Source: Hydrangea macrophylla (taxonomy: Eukaryota; Streptophyta; Magnoliopsida; Cornales; Hydrangeaceae). Taken from it: 64,000 nt of DNA. The position numbers were made by a program, and so were the translations under genes. The stretch lies in NCBI GenBank assembly GCA_033977485.1, contig CM066982.1, positions 11,461,218 through 11,525,217 of the forward strand, given 5' to 3'. A model generated the notes under the pieces. The model was not told the DNA's origin, made no database searches, and was given only the letters and a program-made list of their open reading frames with translations. Below, piece by piece: positions 47,203 to 59,271 of the stretch (its first letter is position 1; every line of letters begins with the position of its first letter).

Positions 47203-48280
47203 TATCAGCAGTTTCTCCCCTGTTACGAATTTGAAGCCTGTTTTTGACCCATTTCTCAATTCTGTTCCAACCAAGACATGTAATATATGGATTTCTTCGT
47301 TTTTCCGCGTAGATTAAGAATACGCGATCGGTTTTAACTAATTTCAATCGTAGCTCTCGGATTTCACGTAAAACCGAGAGGTGACAAAACTTTGAATCAA
47401 TGGTACGTCGCGATACGGATGAATTAAGCCGTAGTATTCGAAACACAGCTTATTGGGACTAAGATCTTTCATTCCCAATTCACAGAATTGATTTTGGTTA
47501 ACTTTTGTAAAACTCCAATTTTTAAGCTTTAATGGTGTATCTATATATATACACGTATACACACATATATACACTGAAATATACATATATAAACTTTGGG
47601 AGTGAGTTTATAATACTCACAGAGACGATTATACAGAAATTTAAAGGCCGAGAACTTCCGCCGTAATAATCCGTCGTTGAGAATTTCCTCCTCCGTTCTT
47701 GATTTTGGTATCCCAATATGTGTATATATATATATGTGTATACTGTATGTGTGTTATGTGTGTTATCTGTGTGTGTGTGTTATCTGCCGAGAGAGAGAGA
47801 AAGAGCTGCAGAGAGATAAATGAGAGATAGAGAAGTGGTCCAAAAGGGGGGAATTAGTGGGTGTATATATCATATGCAAAGTGCTTAGCACTATGCATAT
47901 AAAACACACATGACACTTCACACACACTCACAAAGCACTTCCAGCACCAATTTACGCACACACTGCACTAATGTGTACACAAGATACCCTTGTGTGTGTT
48001 GAGCTCACGCAATGATACACACACACAGGTAAAATTATACTGCCCATTCCCAAAACTGGTATTTTACGGTTGAAATAAAAATACAGAAAATTATATTAAT
48101 GTAGGAATTCAATTCCCGGTTATACAAAAATATAAATATCGATTTTGAAACCATAGAAAATGTTTTAAAAATTACGGTTTGACCCCAGATAATTATTACA
48201 AAGAGAAATTAAATTAAAATACTCATGGAAATAAAATGCAATATTTATTTATTAATGATAATAAAATACAGGGCGTTACA

Positions 48281-48300
48281 CCCTACCCACCTTAACAGAG
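48281..48300 (-). promoter_or_regulatory. Chromovirus polypurine tract
   Basis: CCCTACCCACC on the plus strand is GGTGGGTAGGG on the sense strand, directly before the 3' LTR. Confidence 0.85.
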
Positions 48301-48324
48301 ATTTCGCCCCGAAATCTGAGCTAA

Positions 48325-51300
48325 CTAATCCTGAAACAACTCGGGGTATCTAGTCCTCATGTCTGACTCTAACTCCCACGACGCCTCTCCTTCGTCATGA
48401 TGCCTCCACTGAACTTTAACCAAAGGAACGTCTCTTCTTCTCAGCCTCTTGATACTCTGGTCAAGAATTCTCACAGGTCTATCCTTGTAGACAACATTCT
48501 GACTTGTCTCAATATCATCAAAATTAACCACATGTGAAGGATCCCGTATGTATTTCCTTAACATACTGACATGGAACACATTATGAACACCAGACATCTT
48601 TGGTGGCAACGCGAGCCGATAAGCCACTTTCCCAACACGCTCCAAAATCTCGAACGGTCCGATGAAACGAGGTGCCAACTTCCCTCTCTTCGGACCAAAA
48701 CGTACTATTCCACGAACAGGTGAAACCTTAAGGAGTACGTGATCTCCAACACTGAACTCCAAGTCCTTTCGACGTCGATCCGCATAACTCTTGTGTCTAC
48801 TCTGTGCAGTTTTCATCCTTTCCTTGACCAGTGAAATTTTCTCATTGGTCTCTCTCACCAAATCTGGTCCTAAAAGTTCTGTATCTCCCACTTCAGTCCA
48901 ACACAATGGAGATCGACATGGCCGTCCGTACAAAGCTTCGAACGGCGCCATTCCAATACTCGAGTGATAACTGTTGTTATGCGCAAATTCAACCAAGGGT
49001 AAGTGCGTCTCCCAAGATTCTTCAAAGTCAATTGCACAAGCTCTGAGCATATCTTCCATAATCTGATTAACACGCTCGGTCTGCCCATCGGTCTGAGGAT
49101 GGAATGCAGTACTCATCTTGAGCGAAGTTCCCATAGCCTTCTGCAGACTTTCCCAAAATCCCGAGGTAAAACGTGCATCGCGGTCTGATACAATTGACAC
49201 AGGCGCACCGTGCAGTCGCACCACTTGCTGTAGGTACATTCGACTCATCCTTTCTACTGGGTAAGTCATATTGTACGCGATAAAGTGTGCAGACTTCGTC
49301 AAACGATCCACGATTACCCAAATCGCGTCATGATTCTGTTGTGACCGGGGTAATCCAACCACGAAATCCATAGTTATGTGCTCCCATTTCCATCCTGGGA
49401 CAGGTAAGGGTTGTAACAATCCCGAGGGTCTCTGATGTTCGGCCTTCACTTGTTGACAAGTCAAACATTTAGACACAAATTCGGCTACTTCTCGTTTCAT
49501 CCCTTCCCACCAGAAGTTTCTCTTCAGGTCTTTATACATCTTTGTTCCTCCTGGGTGTACTGTCAGTCTTGATTTATGTGCTTCTTCGAGAATTTCTTTT
49601 CTCAAACCTCCTGAATCTGGCACACACAATCTGTCTCGACATCGGTATCCTCCATCGGCCCCAACCTTCCATTCTGTCGGGTCCTTCTCTAACATCTTGG
49701 CGAACCATGCTTGAAACTTCTCATCTTCCTTCTGGGCTTCGATGATTCGACTCACAAGTGTTGGTTGTACTACCAAGCATCCAAAGTGTTGCCCGATACT
49801 TTCCTCAGAAATCTGCACATCAAATTCTGTTATTGTCTCCAAGGCTTTCCATTCCCTCAACATCAATGAAGCAATCATTCCTTGAGGTTTCCGGCTTAGG
49901 GCGTCAGCGACTACGTTTGCCTTACCGGGGTGGTACTCTAATGTGAAGTCGTAGTCCTTGATCAGTTCCATCCACCGACGTTGCCTCATGTTCAACTCCT
50001 TCTGAGTAAACAAATACTTAAGGCTTTTGTGGTCTGAGAACAAATCAAATTTCTCCCCATAGAGGTAGTGTCTCCAGATCTTAAGCGCGAACACTACTGC
50101 TGCCAGCTCTAAATCATGAGTTGGGTAGTTCAATTCATTCGGCTTCAACTGTCTTGAACCATAGGCGATAACCTTTCCGTCTTGCATAAGGACACATCCC
50201 AATCCTTGATACGAGGCGTCACTAAAAATAGTGAACTTCTCACCATCCCTTGGTATCGCAAGCACTGGCGCTGTTGTCAATTTCTCTTTCAATTTCAGAA
50301 AAGCGCGTTCATGCTTATCAGTCCATTCAAACTTCAAATCTTTCTTAGTCAAACCAGTTAACGGGGCTGCTATCTTTGAGAAACCTTCCACAAATCTCCG
50401 ATAGTAACCCGCTAGTCCCAGAAAACTTCTGACTTCTGTAGCATTGGTCGGCCGAGTCCAATTCGCCACTGCATCGGTCTTTGATGAGTCAACCGCGATT
50501 CCTTGTTGAGAGATCACATGCCCGAGAAACTTAACTTCCTGAAGCCAGAATTCACACTTGCTGAATTTAGCATACAGGCGGTGATCCTTGAGAGTCTGCA
50601 ACACGATCTTCAGATGTTGTTCATGCTCTTCCTCTGTCTTGGAATAGATCAAAATATCATCAATAAAGACAATAACGAACTGATCTAAGTATGGCTTGAA
50701 TACTCTGTTCATCAAGTCCATAAACACAGCTGGAGCATTTGTCATCCCAAACGGCATTACTAAGAACTCATAGTGTCCGTATCTCGTCCTGAAAGCAGTC
50801 TTAGGTATGTCTTCCTTCCGCACCCTCAACTGGTGATACCCTGACCGTAGATCAATCTTAGAAAAGGTCGTGGCTCCTTGCAACTGATCAAACAGATCGT
50901 CTATCCGAGGTAAAGGATACTTATTCTTGATAGTAACCTTATTCAGTTCTCGGTAGTCAATACACAGCCGCATTGACCCATCCTTCTTCTTCACAAACAA
51001 CACTGGTGCTCCCCAGGGTGAAGTACTTGGACGAACAAAACCCAACTTCTCAAGTTCTTGAACTTGTTCCTTCAGCTCCAACAACTCTGTAGGGGCCATC
51101 CTGTAGGGAACCTTGGTTATAGGTCGAGTACCTGGCACTAATTCCACACAGAATTCTATGTCCCTTTCCGGCGGTAATCCTGAAATATCTCGGAATACTT
51201 CCTCGAACTCTTTGATTACCGGTATAGATGATACTGTCACCTCTGTACTGATAACCTCAATGTTTGCTAGGCATCTAGTGAGGAACATATCACCCGAAGG

Positions 51301-52827
51301 GTTACATTGGAAATCGAAGAGTTGATTCCCCTTGTCCGCAAATGTGATCTTTTTCTTTGCACAATCCAACTTCGCATGATTCTTCTCGAGCCAATCCATT
51401 CCCAGGATTATATCGAACTCCTTCATCGACAGAACCACCAATCTCGCCAAAAGTTCGCGGTCTCCAAACCGAAGAGGACAATCCTTACACACATGTAATA
51501 ACTTGACTGTGGTCCCTAAGGGTGAGACAGCACTCAAAGCTTCCTCTAAACGATGCAGTATGATACCCAACTTCTGAACGATCTTAACAGATATAAAAGA
51601 ATGTGTAGCACCCGTGTCGAATAAAACTTTAACATGAGAGTTAAACAAAGTTAGAGTACCTTCCACTGCTCGTTGCTCGGGCGGTCCCTCCTCATTGGTA
51701 CCTTCTTCATACCCTGTCTCCTCATAGCCAGCAGCCTCGGGAATGACAGCATTCAGACGGGCTTGTCCTTGTTGACCATAGTTACCTTTCCTAGGAGCCT
51801 TGCATTCTGGACTTATGTGACCTGGCATGCCACAATTATAGCACACAACTCCTGAACGATCCGTACGCCTAGGTGCTCTGCAATCTTTAGCTCGATGACC
51901 GGGAACTCCACAATTGAAGCAGTTGTTGTTTTTGGCCCCTTCTATTGCTAGAGGCTGATACTGCTGAACTGCTTGTGTCTGTTGAGGTTTCTTCCCTCCA
52001 TCCCAGGTCCTTTTATGTCCTTGAGGGTACCCTGGTTTCTGTCCGGGATAACCCTTCTGCGGAGGTCGATTTCCAAGCGGCTTCGAATTCTGACACCCAT
52101 CATTCTCTAACCCCGTAGCCAATCTCACCAGAGCTTCAAATGACTGGCCCAGATGCCCCATAGTCAAATGTCTGAGAGACAGGTTGAGACCTCGGTGATA
52201 CTTCTTGATTTTCCTCTGGGGTGTGTCCACCATATGTGGAGCAAAGCGAGACAGACGCTCAAATCGAGTAGTGTACTCTCGGACAGTCAGATTCCCTTGA
52301 GTCAACTCCATAAACTCTTTCTCCCTCTTGTCCTTCTCTTCTTCGGGGAAATACTTCTCGAGAAACCTTTCCTTGAACACCACCCACGGCATTCTCCTTG
52401 CAGCTTCTTCCCCTATGGTCGCCTTTTCTGCATCCCACCAATCAGCCGCTGCATAAGACAACTGAAAGATAGCCAGACGCTTCTTTTCCAGATCAGTGCA
52501 CTCTATGGTCTCAAAGATACGCTCCATCTGACGTAGCCACTGTTCCGCTTGCCAGGGTTCATCAGTTCCAGCAAAATACTCAGGTCGTAGAGCGCGAAAC
52601 TCCTTGAGAAGCTTGTCTCCAGTCTGGTGGGCTTGCCTCCCATTCCCATTGTAATCCCCATTCTGATTATTGTTTCTTGCGTTCTGATCACTAACCCTCT
52701 CCAACCTCCTTACAAAAGCTTCGAACATCCCGGTTGGATCTATTACTGGCGGTGCATCTTCAATAGCGGGACGATTCCTGAGATTTCTTCTAGCCATCTG
52801 ATCGAGAGAACGGTACCTATCCATCAA
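48325..52827 (-). CDS. gag-pol: Chromovirus gag-pol polyprotein, full length
   Basis: A single 1500-codon frame, uninterrupted. Gag covers ~1-300. Two CCHC knuckles follow, [14 protein letters not shown] (303-316) and [14 protein letters not shown] (329-342). Protease has FDTGATHS (catalytic D404). RT has [10 protein letters not shown] (621-630) and FIDDILIYS (721-729). RNase H starts FSDASYQG (868-875). The integrase zinc site has H1091 and CLTC (1121-1124), and its core has D1154, D1215 and E1251. A GPF motif (GPFEIL, 1390-1395) and a C-terminal chromodomain-like tail (~1449-1497, [13 protein letters not shown]...[16 protein letters not shown]) end the protein. This order with a type II-like chromodomain marks the Tekay/Del lineage, whose chromodomain is thought to steer integration to heterochromatin. 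The start MMDRYRSL is ~170 nt inside the 5' LTR, near the primer site. All catalytic residues checked are present. Confidence 0.97.
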   Translation of the reverse strand: MMDRYRSLDQMARRNLRNRPAIEDAPPVIDPTGMFEAFVRRLERVSDQNARNNNQNGDYNGNGRQAHQTGDKLLKEFRALRPEYFAGTDEPWQAEQWLRQMERIFETIECTDLEKKRLAIFQLSYAAADWWDAEKATIGEEAARRMPWVVFKERFLEKYFPEEEKDKREKEFMELTQGNLTVREYTTRFERLSRFAPHMVDTPQRKIKKYHRGLNLSLRHLTMGHLGQSFEALVRLATGLENDGCQNSKPLGNRPPQKGYPGQKPGYPQGHKRTWDGGKKPQQTQAVQQYQPLAIEGAKNNNCFNCGVPGHRAKDCRAPRRTDRSGVVCYNCGMPGHISPECKAPRKGNYGQQGQARLNAVIPEAAGYEETGYEEGTNEEGPPEQRAVEGTLTLFNSHVKVLFDTGATHSFISVKIVQKLGIILHRLEEALSAVSPLGTTVKLLHVCKDCPLRFGDRELLARLVVLSMKEFDIILGMDWLEKNHAKLDCAKKKITFADKGNQLFDFQCNPSGDMFLTRCLANIEVISTEVTVSSIPVIKEFEEVFRDISGLPPERDIEFCVELVPGTRPITKVPYRMAPTELLELKEQVQELEKLGFVRPSTSPWGAPVLFVKKKDGSMRLCIDYRELNKVTIKNKYPLPRIDDLFDQLQGATTFSKIDLRSGYHQLRVRKEDIPKTAFRTRYGHYEFLVMPFGMTNAPAVFMDLMNRVFKPYLDQFVIVFIDDILIYSKTEEEHEQHLKIVLQTLKDHRLYAKFSKCEFWLQEVKFLGHVISQQGIAVDSSKTDAVANWTRPTNATEVRSFLGLAGYYRRFVEGFSKIAAPLTGLTKKDLKFEWTDKHERAFLKLKEKLTTAPVLAIPRDGEKFTIFSDASYQGLGCVLMQDGKVIAYGSRQLKPNELNYPTHDLELAAVVFALKIWRHYLYGEKFDLFSDHKSLKYLFTQKELNMRQRRWMELIKDYDFTLEYHPGKANVVADALSRKPQGMIASLMLREWKALETITEFDVQISEESIGQHFGCLVVQPTLVSRIIEAQKEDEKFQAWFAKMLEKDPTEWKVGADGGYRCRDRLCVPDSGGLRKEILEEAHKSRLTVHPGGTKMYKDLKRNFWWEGMKREVAEFVSKCLTCQQVKAEHQRPSGLLQPLPVPGWKWEHITMDFVVGLPRSQQNHDAIWVIVDRLTKSAHFIAYNMTYPVERMSRMYLQQVVRLHGAPVSIVSDRDARFTSGFWESLQKAMGTSLKMSTAFHPQTDGQTERVNQIMEDMLRACAIDFEESWETHLPLVEFAHNNSYHSSIGMAPFEALYGRPCRSPLCWTEVGDTELLGPDLVRETNEKISLVKERMKTAQSRHKSYADRRRKDLEFSVGDHVLLKVSPVRGIVRFGPKRGKLAPRFIGPFEILERVGKVAYRLALPPKMSGVHNVFHVSMLRKYIRDPSHVVNFDDIETSQNVVYKDRPVRILDQSIKRLRRRDVPLVKVQWRHHDEGEASWELESDMRTRYPELFQD

Positions 52828-52976
52828 TCAACAGAATTCGGTCAACCTCTCGAGAAGAAAGAAAATTCTAAACGATAGAAAACGACTAGACACGGAATAA
52901 AGTCGAACTATCTTATCTCAATTCTATCTTAACGGGAGATCCTATGTGTTTTGGACAATTGGTCGAGCCATAACCT

Positions 52977-52989
52977 GGCTCTGATACCA
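52977..52989 (-). promoter_or_regulatory. Chromovirus primer-binding site (tRNA-iMet)
   Basis: GGCTCTGATACCA on the plus strand, TGGTATCAGAGCC in sense, seven bases inside the 5' LTR. Confidence 0.93.
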
Positions 52990-53599
52990 AAAAGCCTGTC
53001 ACGCCCCGACGTAGCATAATTCAGGAAAGCATTTAATTTCCTTTATGGACTCGTAGGTCGTGACAAGTGAGTATGACCAATTGTCCCTGCAACAAATAAC
53101 TTAACAACATTTCTAAAGCAAAGGATACTAACAGAACATAAGCTCCGAAATAAAAAAACTTACTAAACTATTACAGCAGTCATAGTCTTAGGCACAAAAC
53201 GCCTTATTCAAAAGTCTAAACTAGTTTATTACAAAACCCAAATTAAAAGACTTAGGAAATATAAAGCAGCCTCCTGGAAAGTCTCCTGACTCTAAGTAGC
53301 ATAGTCAAAATACCCTGGCTTCTCCTGACCCTGAAAATCTGGACATACAGTCCAGGACGCATCAACGCCGTCAGCTTATGAAAGCTGGTGAGCAAAATAA
53401 ACAAGTGCTCGCAATGTATATATAAGCATATAAACAACGGTGCAATTTAACTTTTAAAAGCAATAACTTCAAGGTTCCAATTCCAACATAAGCTACGGGG
53501 GAATAAAGAAAGCAATAAATATGTGACCATGCGTGAATAATGTAACACCTCATCTTTCTGACTCTTTTCTCTCAACAAAACTCAACACAACCAAACCAT

Positions 53600-53903
53600 T
53601 ATCTTAGATACCAGGAATACTATCCGATCGATATCCAAAAGAGCACACCAAACCATCGCTTCAGATACCAGGAATAATATCCGATCAATATCCAAAACAA
53701 GCGCCTTAGATACCAGGAATAATATCCGATCGATATCTAAGCCGTACACAACACTACCACCATCGCTTCGGATATCAGGAATACTATCCGATCAATATCC
53801 GAAACGCGCGCCTTAGATACCAGGAATACTATCCGATCGATATCTAAGTCGTACACAACACTGTCGCCTCCAATACCAGGAATAATATCCGATCGATATT
53901 GAG
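53600..53903 (-). repeat. Six-unit stem-loop array (5' LTR copy)
   Basis: Same as 46190-46493 except unit 2, where TATCCGAA has become TATCCAAA (about 53693). In this copy the array lies ~1.4 kb downstream of the putative TATA box, so it would be in the leader of the genomic RNA. Confidence 0.88.
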
Positions 53904-54499
53904 GTCGCACAACTAGAACGCCACTCTTTACTCTTTTCACACAACCTCAACCCTAATATGTATGTCAATGTTTCATAAATAACACCATTAATAAATCACA
54001 TGAATGTCATCAAACTTTAAACATAAAGGAATTCACAGAATTAAAGAAATAATACGCGTACGGGGATTGAAAAATTCGTAATTCATTGCCTTAATCATTT
54101 TAAACATAACTAATAGCATTCAAAAAAAACTGCTACTGAAATCCTCGTTTTCTGTCCAAACGGTGCAGAATCTGAGAAAATTGCATTAGACGAAAAGTGT
54201 GCAGAATCGAGTTTTACTTGGGACTACGCGGGCAGAACCTTAAATTTCATTCGTTTTCCTAACAAAAGTCTGAAAACAAAATTCTGCTACTGTTAAAATT
54301 AAAAGAGAAAATATTAGATTGAATTTCTAATATACTTTGAAGTAATGCCATTAAAAATGAGTTATAATTTGTATACATGAATTACATATCAACAGAAAGC
54401 TCTTTGAGTCTAGTTTCCAACGCTTCAAACCGTGCGCGTTTTCGAGTTTCCTAGAGGAAGATATGGTCGTTTTAGTAAAAGCCGTCAATGCTGAAAAAT

Positions 54500-54612
54500 G
54501 TCAATCGATTGACAAAAGTGTCAATCGATTGAATGACATGTCAATCGATTGGAACACATGTCAATCGATTGAATAACATGTCAATCGATTGGATATGTTT
54601 CCAATCGATTGG
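54500..54612. repeat. CAATCGATTG cluster in chromovirus LTR (5' copy)
   Basis: Same six palindromes as at 47090-47202. Confidence 0.95.
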
Positions 54613-56254
54613 TATCAGCAGTTTCTCCCCTGTTACGAATTTGAAGCCTGTTTTTGACCCATTTCTCAATTCTGTTCCAACCAAGACATGTAATATATGG
54701 ATTTCTTCGTTTTTCCGCGTAGATTAAGAATACGCGATCGGTTTTAACTAATTTCAATCGTAGCTCTCGGATTTCACGTAAAACCGAGAGGTGACAAAAC
54801 TTTGAATCAATGGTACGTCGCGATACGGATGAATTAAGCCGTAGTATTCGAAACACAGCTTATTGGGACTAAGATCTTTCATTCCCAATTCACAGAATTG
54901 ATTTTGGTTAACTTTTGTAAAACTCCAATTTTTAAGCTTTAATGGTGTATCTATATATATACACGTATACACACATATATACACTGAAATATACATATAT
55001 AAACTTTGGGAGTGAGTTTATAATACTCACAGAGACGATTATACAGAAATTTAAAGGCCGAGAACTTCCGCCGTAATAATCCGTCGTTGAGAATTTCCTC
55101 CTCCGTTCTTGATTTTGGTATCCCAATATGTGTATATATATATATATGTGTATACTGTATGTGTGTTATGTGTGTTATCTGTGTGTGTGTGTTATCTGCC
55201 GAGAGAGAGAGAAAGAGCTGCAGAGAGATAAATGAGAGATAGAGAGGTGGTCCAAAAGGGGGGAATTAGTGGGTGTATATATCATATGCAAAGTGCTTAG
55301 CACTATGCATATAAAACACACATGACACTTCACACACACTCACAAAGCACTTCCAGCACCAATTTACGCACACACTGCACTAATGTGTACACAAGATACC
55401 CTTGTGTGTGTTGAGCTCACGCAATGATACACACACACAGGTAAAATTATACTGCCCATTCCCAAAACTGGTATTTTACGGTTGAAATAAAAATACAGAA
55501 AATTATATTAATGTAGGAATTCAATTCCCGGTTATACAAAAATATAAATATCGATTTTGAAACCATAGAAAATGTTTTAAAAATTACGGTTTGACCCCAG
55601 ATAATTATTACAAAGAGAAATTAAATTAAAATACTCATGGAAATAAAATGCAATATTTATTTATTAATGATAATAAAATACAGGGCGTTACAGTCTCCCT
55701 CCCAATCCAGCAATCCTAGCGGGCTTCCTCCCTTTTTTTCTTTCTTTTTTATTTTTTAATTATTTTTTATTTTTATTTTTTATGCAATGCTTGATGCATG
55801 AATGCTTCCAGGCTCCAGCTTCCTTCGTCCCTTATTAGTTATTAATTATTATTTTTTTATTACATTAGATTATACATAAATTTACTTGTTTGGTAAGTTG
55901 GTAACTACTCTCGTTTTTTTTTTGAGCAAAAAAAAACAATTTTAGTTTATATATTTTAAATATTTTTTTTTCTCCAAAAAAAATTAATAATAATTTTTTA
56001 ATAAAAATATTTTTTTTAAAATTTTTTTATATTACTTTTATTTTAGACTTCCACATTATTACTAATTATTTTTAAAACTAAAAAAAAAAATGCCCCAACT
56101 GCACTTAAATACTTAATCGGGTCCCTGCTTCAACCCGTTTATTAATCGTGTCAAACAGGTCGACTCGTTTATGACCCGTGCCCTTATACGGGTCACACAA
56201 ACCCGTTTATTTTCGTGTCGGGTTGCCGTGTCGTGTCGAAAATTGCCACCCCTA

Positions 56255-57719
56255 ATTTTAATTTGCTCATCCATTGCTGTATGGGTTATAATAACTGCTG
56301 TATGGGTTGGTTTGCATAGGGGAATTCTCCGCTGGCTCTGTTTGTTAGTTTTTGCTCTGTAATCCTTCAATTAATAAATTGATCTCTTTGTCGTTTAAAA
56401 AATATATATTTTGCTCATCCATTGCCATAATATTGAATATGTCTCATTCAGGGTCCTATTTAGTAATTGTGTTAATAAAATAGAGGTAAAATAGAGATTA
56501 AATGAGACACATGTTAAGATGGTGGCTAAGGTGAACAAATGGTAAGCATAATTGGGTGAGCAAAAATGCTCTCAAAATTTCAAATAACTCTATTATTTTT
56601 TTTTTGGTCCCATCCTTGTTTGCCATGATTTATTTTTTATAAACTAAATCAAAAGTTGGTACATCTGCTAATCTACGGGAAAACTAAAGTTTATAGATTA
56701 TTATATGTAGAACTATAGGTGTCCATCTCAAACATTGGTGGATGACTAGATATAAAAAAGGGAGTTGTTGAATATGCTCACCAAATTCTCTCCACACTCT
56801 TATGTACATCATGAGATTTTGCACGCACTTCTCTTTGCTGCATAATGTGAGTGTAGAATTAGCGTTAATATATAAATGTAAGAGGATCTCTTTGGGAAGT
56901 AAGAAGCCCCTTTAACATCTATTTATCTGCAAATGACTCTCGATTGAAAATTTTGATGGGTGTATTTACCAGCACTCGTGGGGTCTGTCAAAAATTGATG
57001 TACAGGTTGTGGATAATATTTACTTCGATACTCCTATGCAAACAAAGGTTGTACCTAATAATTCACAAATTGTCAAAAATTGATGAAGAGGTTGTGGAAA
57101 ATAGATCCATGTATTGTATTGGAATAGAAAATTGATTTTAGAAACTCTTTGATAGTAAGCCACGAATCTTTCTCTATGATCAAATAATAGTTTAAAATAA
57201 AAAAAAAAATTAAAAATTAAAAATTTAAGAACTAAAATAGACTGTATTCAGTGATTATTTTCAGTAAAAAATTTCACTTAATGTTTTCAGTGAATTTTTG
57301 ACTGCTTTTTCAATTAAGTGATACATTAATAAACGCACTGAAAAAAATTAAGTACTGAAAATTTTCATTTTTACCACTTAATTGGGTTATTAAACACACC
57401 CTAAGTTCTTCAACTGGACCACTTTATCTTTTTTCTTTTTTTTTTCTATGTGAAGTACTGCTATTAGCTCCTTGATTCATATATTTTGTTATCCGCCTTC
57501 TTTCTTGCCATTGAAAGATTGTGTTTACTTTTATTTATGCAGGATATATGATATGAGAGATCGGAATTTCAGAATCATGTGAACCTTCGTTTTAATTTGC
57601 TACATAAAAGGGATGGAGGGCAGGAGTGTAAAGTACATACTTGTTATTTAAATGTTGATGTTTTATTTAATAGGATTCATAGAGAATTATATTGTTAAAG
57701 TATATGTTTGTACAGTCAG
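56255..57719. other. CACTA-2 interior right of the hAT element
   Basis: AT-rich, no gene recognised. Starts with the hAT target duplication. Around 57240-57410, short CACTTAATT/AATTAAGTG-type inverted phrases suggest an old MITE, not resolvable by eye. Confidence 0.55.
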
Positions 57720-57883
57720 TCTCTAAGGAGGGCGCCCTCTCTTTATTAAAGAGAGGGCTTCTGTTTTGGCCGTCGGATCGTATTTAAAAATTGTGAAATG
57801 ACACACTACCCTTAATGAAAACACGATCTAACGGCCAAAACAGGGCCCTCTCTTTGATAAAGATAGGGCGCCCTCTTTAGAGA
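57720..57883. mobile_element. 164-bp MITE-like element with double-hairpin ends
   Basis: TCTCTAAGGAGGGCGCCCT at the left pairs with TCTCTAAAGAGGGCGCCCT on the reverse strand at the right. The inverted match continues through CTTTATTAAAGAGAGGGC and TGTTTTGGCCGT to GATCGT, about 60 bp. Each end also folds on itself (GCCCTCTCTTTA/TAAAGAGAGGGC, 57734-57758). No clear target duplication. Confidence 0.7.
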
Positions 57884-58136
57884 ATTTTCGTATGTTTGTA
57901 ATTTACAAATAGTGATGTTTTATTTTTAGGATTCATAGAGAATATTCTCAATAGTATTGTAGGTTATCTATGACTGGACTTCTTATGATTTCTATATATG
58001 GATCATTTTTGTTGTATTGGGTGCAGATTGAGCTTATTATTTTTGTATTTGGTATGGATTATTATGCTTGTTAATTAGGTGCAAATAAAAATTGGGAAGC
58101 ATGTAAATACCTTTTTTTTTTAATTTATACATATTT

Positions 58137-58396
58137 CTAACGGATATATCCGTTAGCAAATCCGTTAGTAATTTTTTTTGTTTTTTTTTTCTGAAAATTA
58201 CCAACGGATATATCCGTTAGAAATTGTTGACAAAACCATAAGTTGAATTTACCGTTAGTAACTAGATTTCTAACGGATATATCCGTTAGTAAATCTGTTA
58301 GTAATATTACTAACGCTAAAATACTAACGGATATATCCGTTCGAAATCTTTTTCTAACGGATATATCCGTTAGTAATGAGGCCATATGGTGTAGTG
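58137..58396. repeat. CACTA-2 right subterminal palindromes and terminal repeat
   Basis: TAACGGATATATCCGTTA occurs complete or nearly complete five times, plus half-sites (TCCGTTAGTAA, TCTGTTAGTAA), before GGCCATATGGTGTAGTG. Confidence 0.92.
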
Positions 58397-58983
58397 CTTG
58401 TCATACTTATTTCCCGCATGGACACCCTCAAATACCTATTCAAAAAACCCACCTTGACTAGTAGAATTTCCCGGTGGATGCTAATGTTAGCAGCATTTGA
58501 CCTCAAGTATGTCACCGCCAAGTCTATCAAAGGAAGAGCTGTCGCAGAACATTTAGCAGACTTTGCTATAGAGGGAGAGGAAGAAGGAGAATTCCAGTTC
58601 CCCGATGAAGAGATAATGGAGGTGAATGAAGACATGTGGAAGATGAATTTCAATGGGGCTACCAACCAAAAGGGCTATGGGGTAGGAATCATCCTGGTTA
58701 TACGCCTAACGGAGCCCATACCCCCTTAGCAATCAAACTTAGGTACACCTCTACCAACAATACCGCCGAGTATGAAGGTTGCATTTTAGGGTTAGAGGCA
58801 GCCTTGAATCTAGGAGTTAAGAAGATATATGTTTTTGGAGATTCAAACCTAATCATATCCCAAGTCCGAGGAGAGTGGGAGGTAAAATACGAGAAATTGA
58901 TGCCATACCATGAGTACCTGGAAAGTTTAAGAACCCGATTTAAACAGATCGCTTTCTATTACCTACCCCTTGAGGAGAACTAG
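58397..58983 (+). pseudogene. Tat-like RNase H end and archaeal-type second RNase H
   Basis: The frame resumes after CACTA-2 with VILISRMDTLKYLFKKPTLT, RISRWMLMLAAFDLKYV and SIKGRAVAEHLADF, the end of the first RNase H. The second RNase H follows: WKMNFNGATNQKGYGVGIIL (family D replaced by N in the FDGA position), then after a frameshift near 58700 NNTAEYEGCILGLEAALNLG and VFGDSNLIISQVRGEW. The frame stops at 58981. A second RNase H is a hallmark of the Tat/Ogre lineage. Confidence 0.9.
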
Positions 58984-59271
58984 CTGGCCAATTCTTTAGC
59001 AACCCTAGCCTCGATGATCGAGATCACCATAGGTGTCAAGATAGCCCCGCTCACAATAGAACAAAGGGACATACCTTGTTTTGAAATGATTGTAGCCATA
59101 GAGGATCCAAAGAATGAATTGCCATGGTACCTAGATGTGTGGAATTTTATCTAGGAGGGAGAATACACTGAAGGTTCATCCGAGAAAGAAAAAAGGGTGA
59201 TTAGGTGATTTGCAGCATAGTTCATTATCTGTGCGGATAGATTATGGAAGCAATCATATATCGGATATAAT

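Larger units (their letters stand above)
45587..48280 (-). mobile_element. Chromovirus 3' LTR
   Basis: 2694 bp. In sense direction it starts TGTAACGCCCTG (48280) and ends GGGGCGTGACA (45587). It holds the six-unit stem-loop array (46190-46493) and the CAATCGATTG cluster (47090-47202). A TATA candidate lies on the minus strand at about 47861-47871, and a GTGAGTATT donor-like site near 47616. Confidence 0.95.
45587..55692 (-). mobile_element. Young, intact Tekay/Del-like chromovirus (gypsy)
   Basis: Two LTRs of ~2.7 kb, target duplication GTCTC (45582-45586 and 55693-55697), primer site, one unbroken polyprotein gene and polypurine tract are all present. The LTRs differ, by eye, at about three bases plus one 2-bp microsatellite step. 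It is by far the youngest insertion in the window and structurally complete. Confidence 0.96.
52997..55692 (-). mobile_element. Chromovirus 5' LTR
   Basis: 2696 bp. Relative to the 3' LTR I see one extra TA step in the microsatellite at ~55133-55146 and substitutions near 53693, 54226 and 55246. All signals listed for the 3' LTR recur at +7410. Confidence 0.95.
44967..56254. mobile_element. hAT-like non-autonomous transposon, interrupted by the chromovirus
   Basis: The left end is TAGGGGTGGCAATCGGG. The right end, on the reverse strand, is TAGGGGTGGCAATTTTCG. The flanks are ATTTTAAT on both sides (44959-44966 and 56255-56262), a perfect 8-bp duplication as made by hAT transposases. Without the chromovirus it would be about 1.18 kb with no transposase. 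Both ends are filled with CGTGTCGGGTCAT-type short repeats (44977-45115 and 56112-56242). Confidence 0.9.
32873..58396. mobile_element. CACTA-2: gene-capturing CACTA transposon with nested insertions
   Basis: The ends are perfect 17-bp inverted repeats, CACTACACCATATGGCC at 32873 and its complement ending at 58396. The flanks are CTT on both sides (32870-32872 and 58397-58399). Both subterminal regions carry TAACGGATATATCCGTTA palindromes. Removing copia C and the hAT element with its chromovirus leaves about 5.8 kb. No transposase coding is seen. It carries fragments of at least three host genes in the same orientation. It interrupts the Tat RNase H. Confidence 0.93.

Noticed and set aside
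48831..52878. Many short plus-strand frames across the chromovirus
   Set aside because: Shadows of the 1500-codon minus-strand polyprotein gene.
56113..56370. Open frames on both strands at the right hAT end
   Set aside because: They translate the CGTGTCGGG terminal repeats; not genes.
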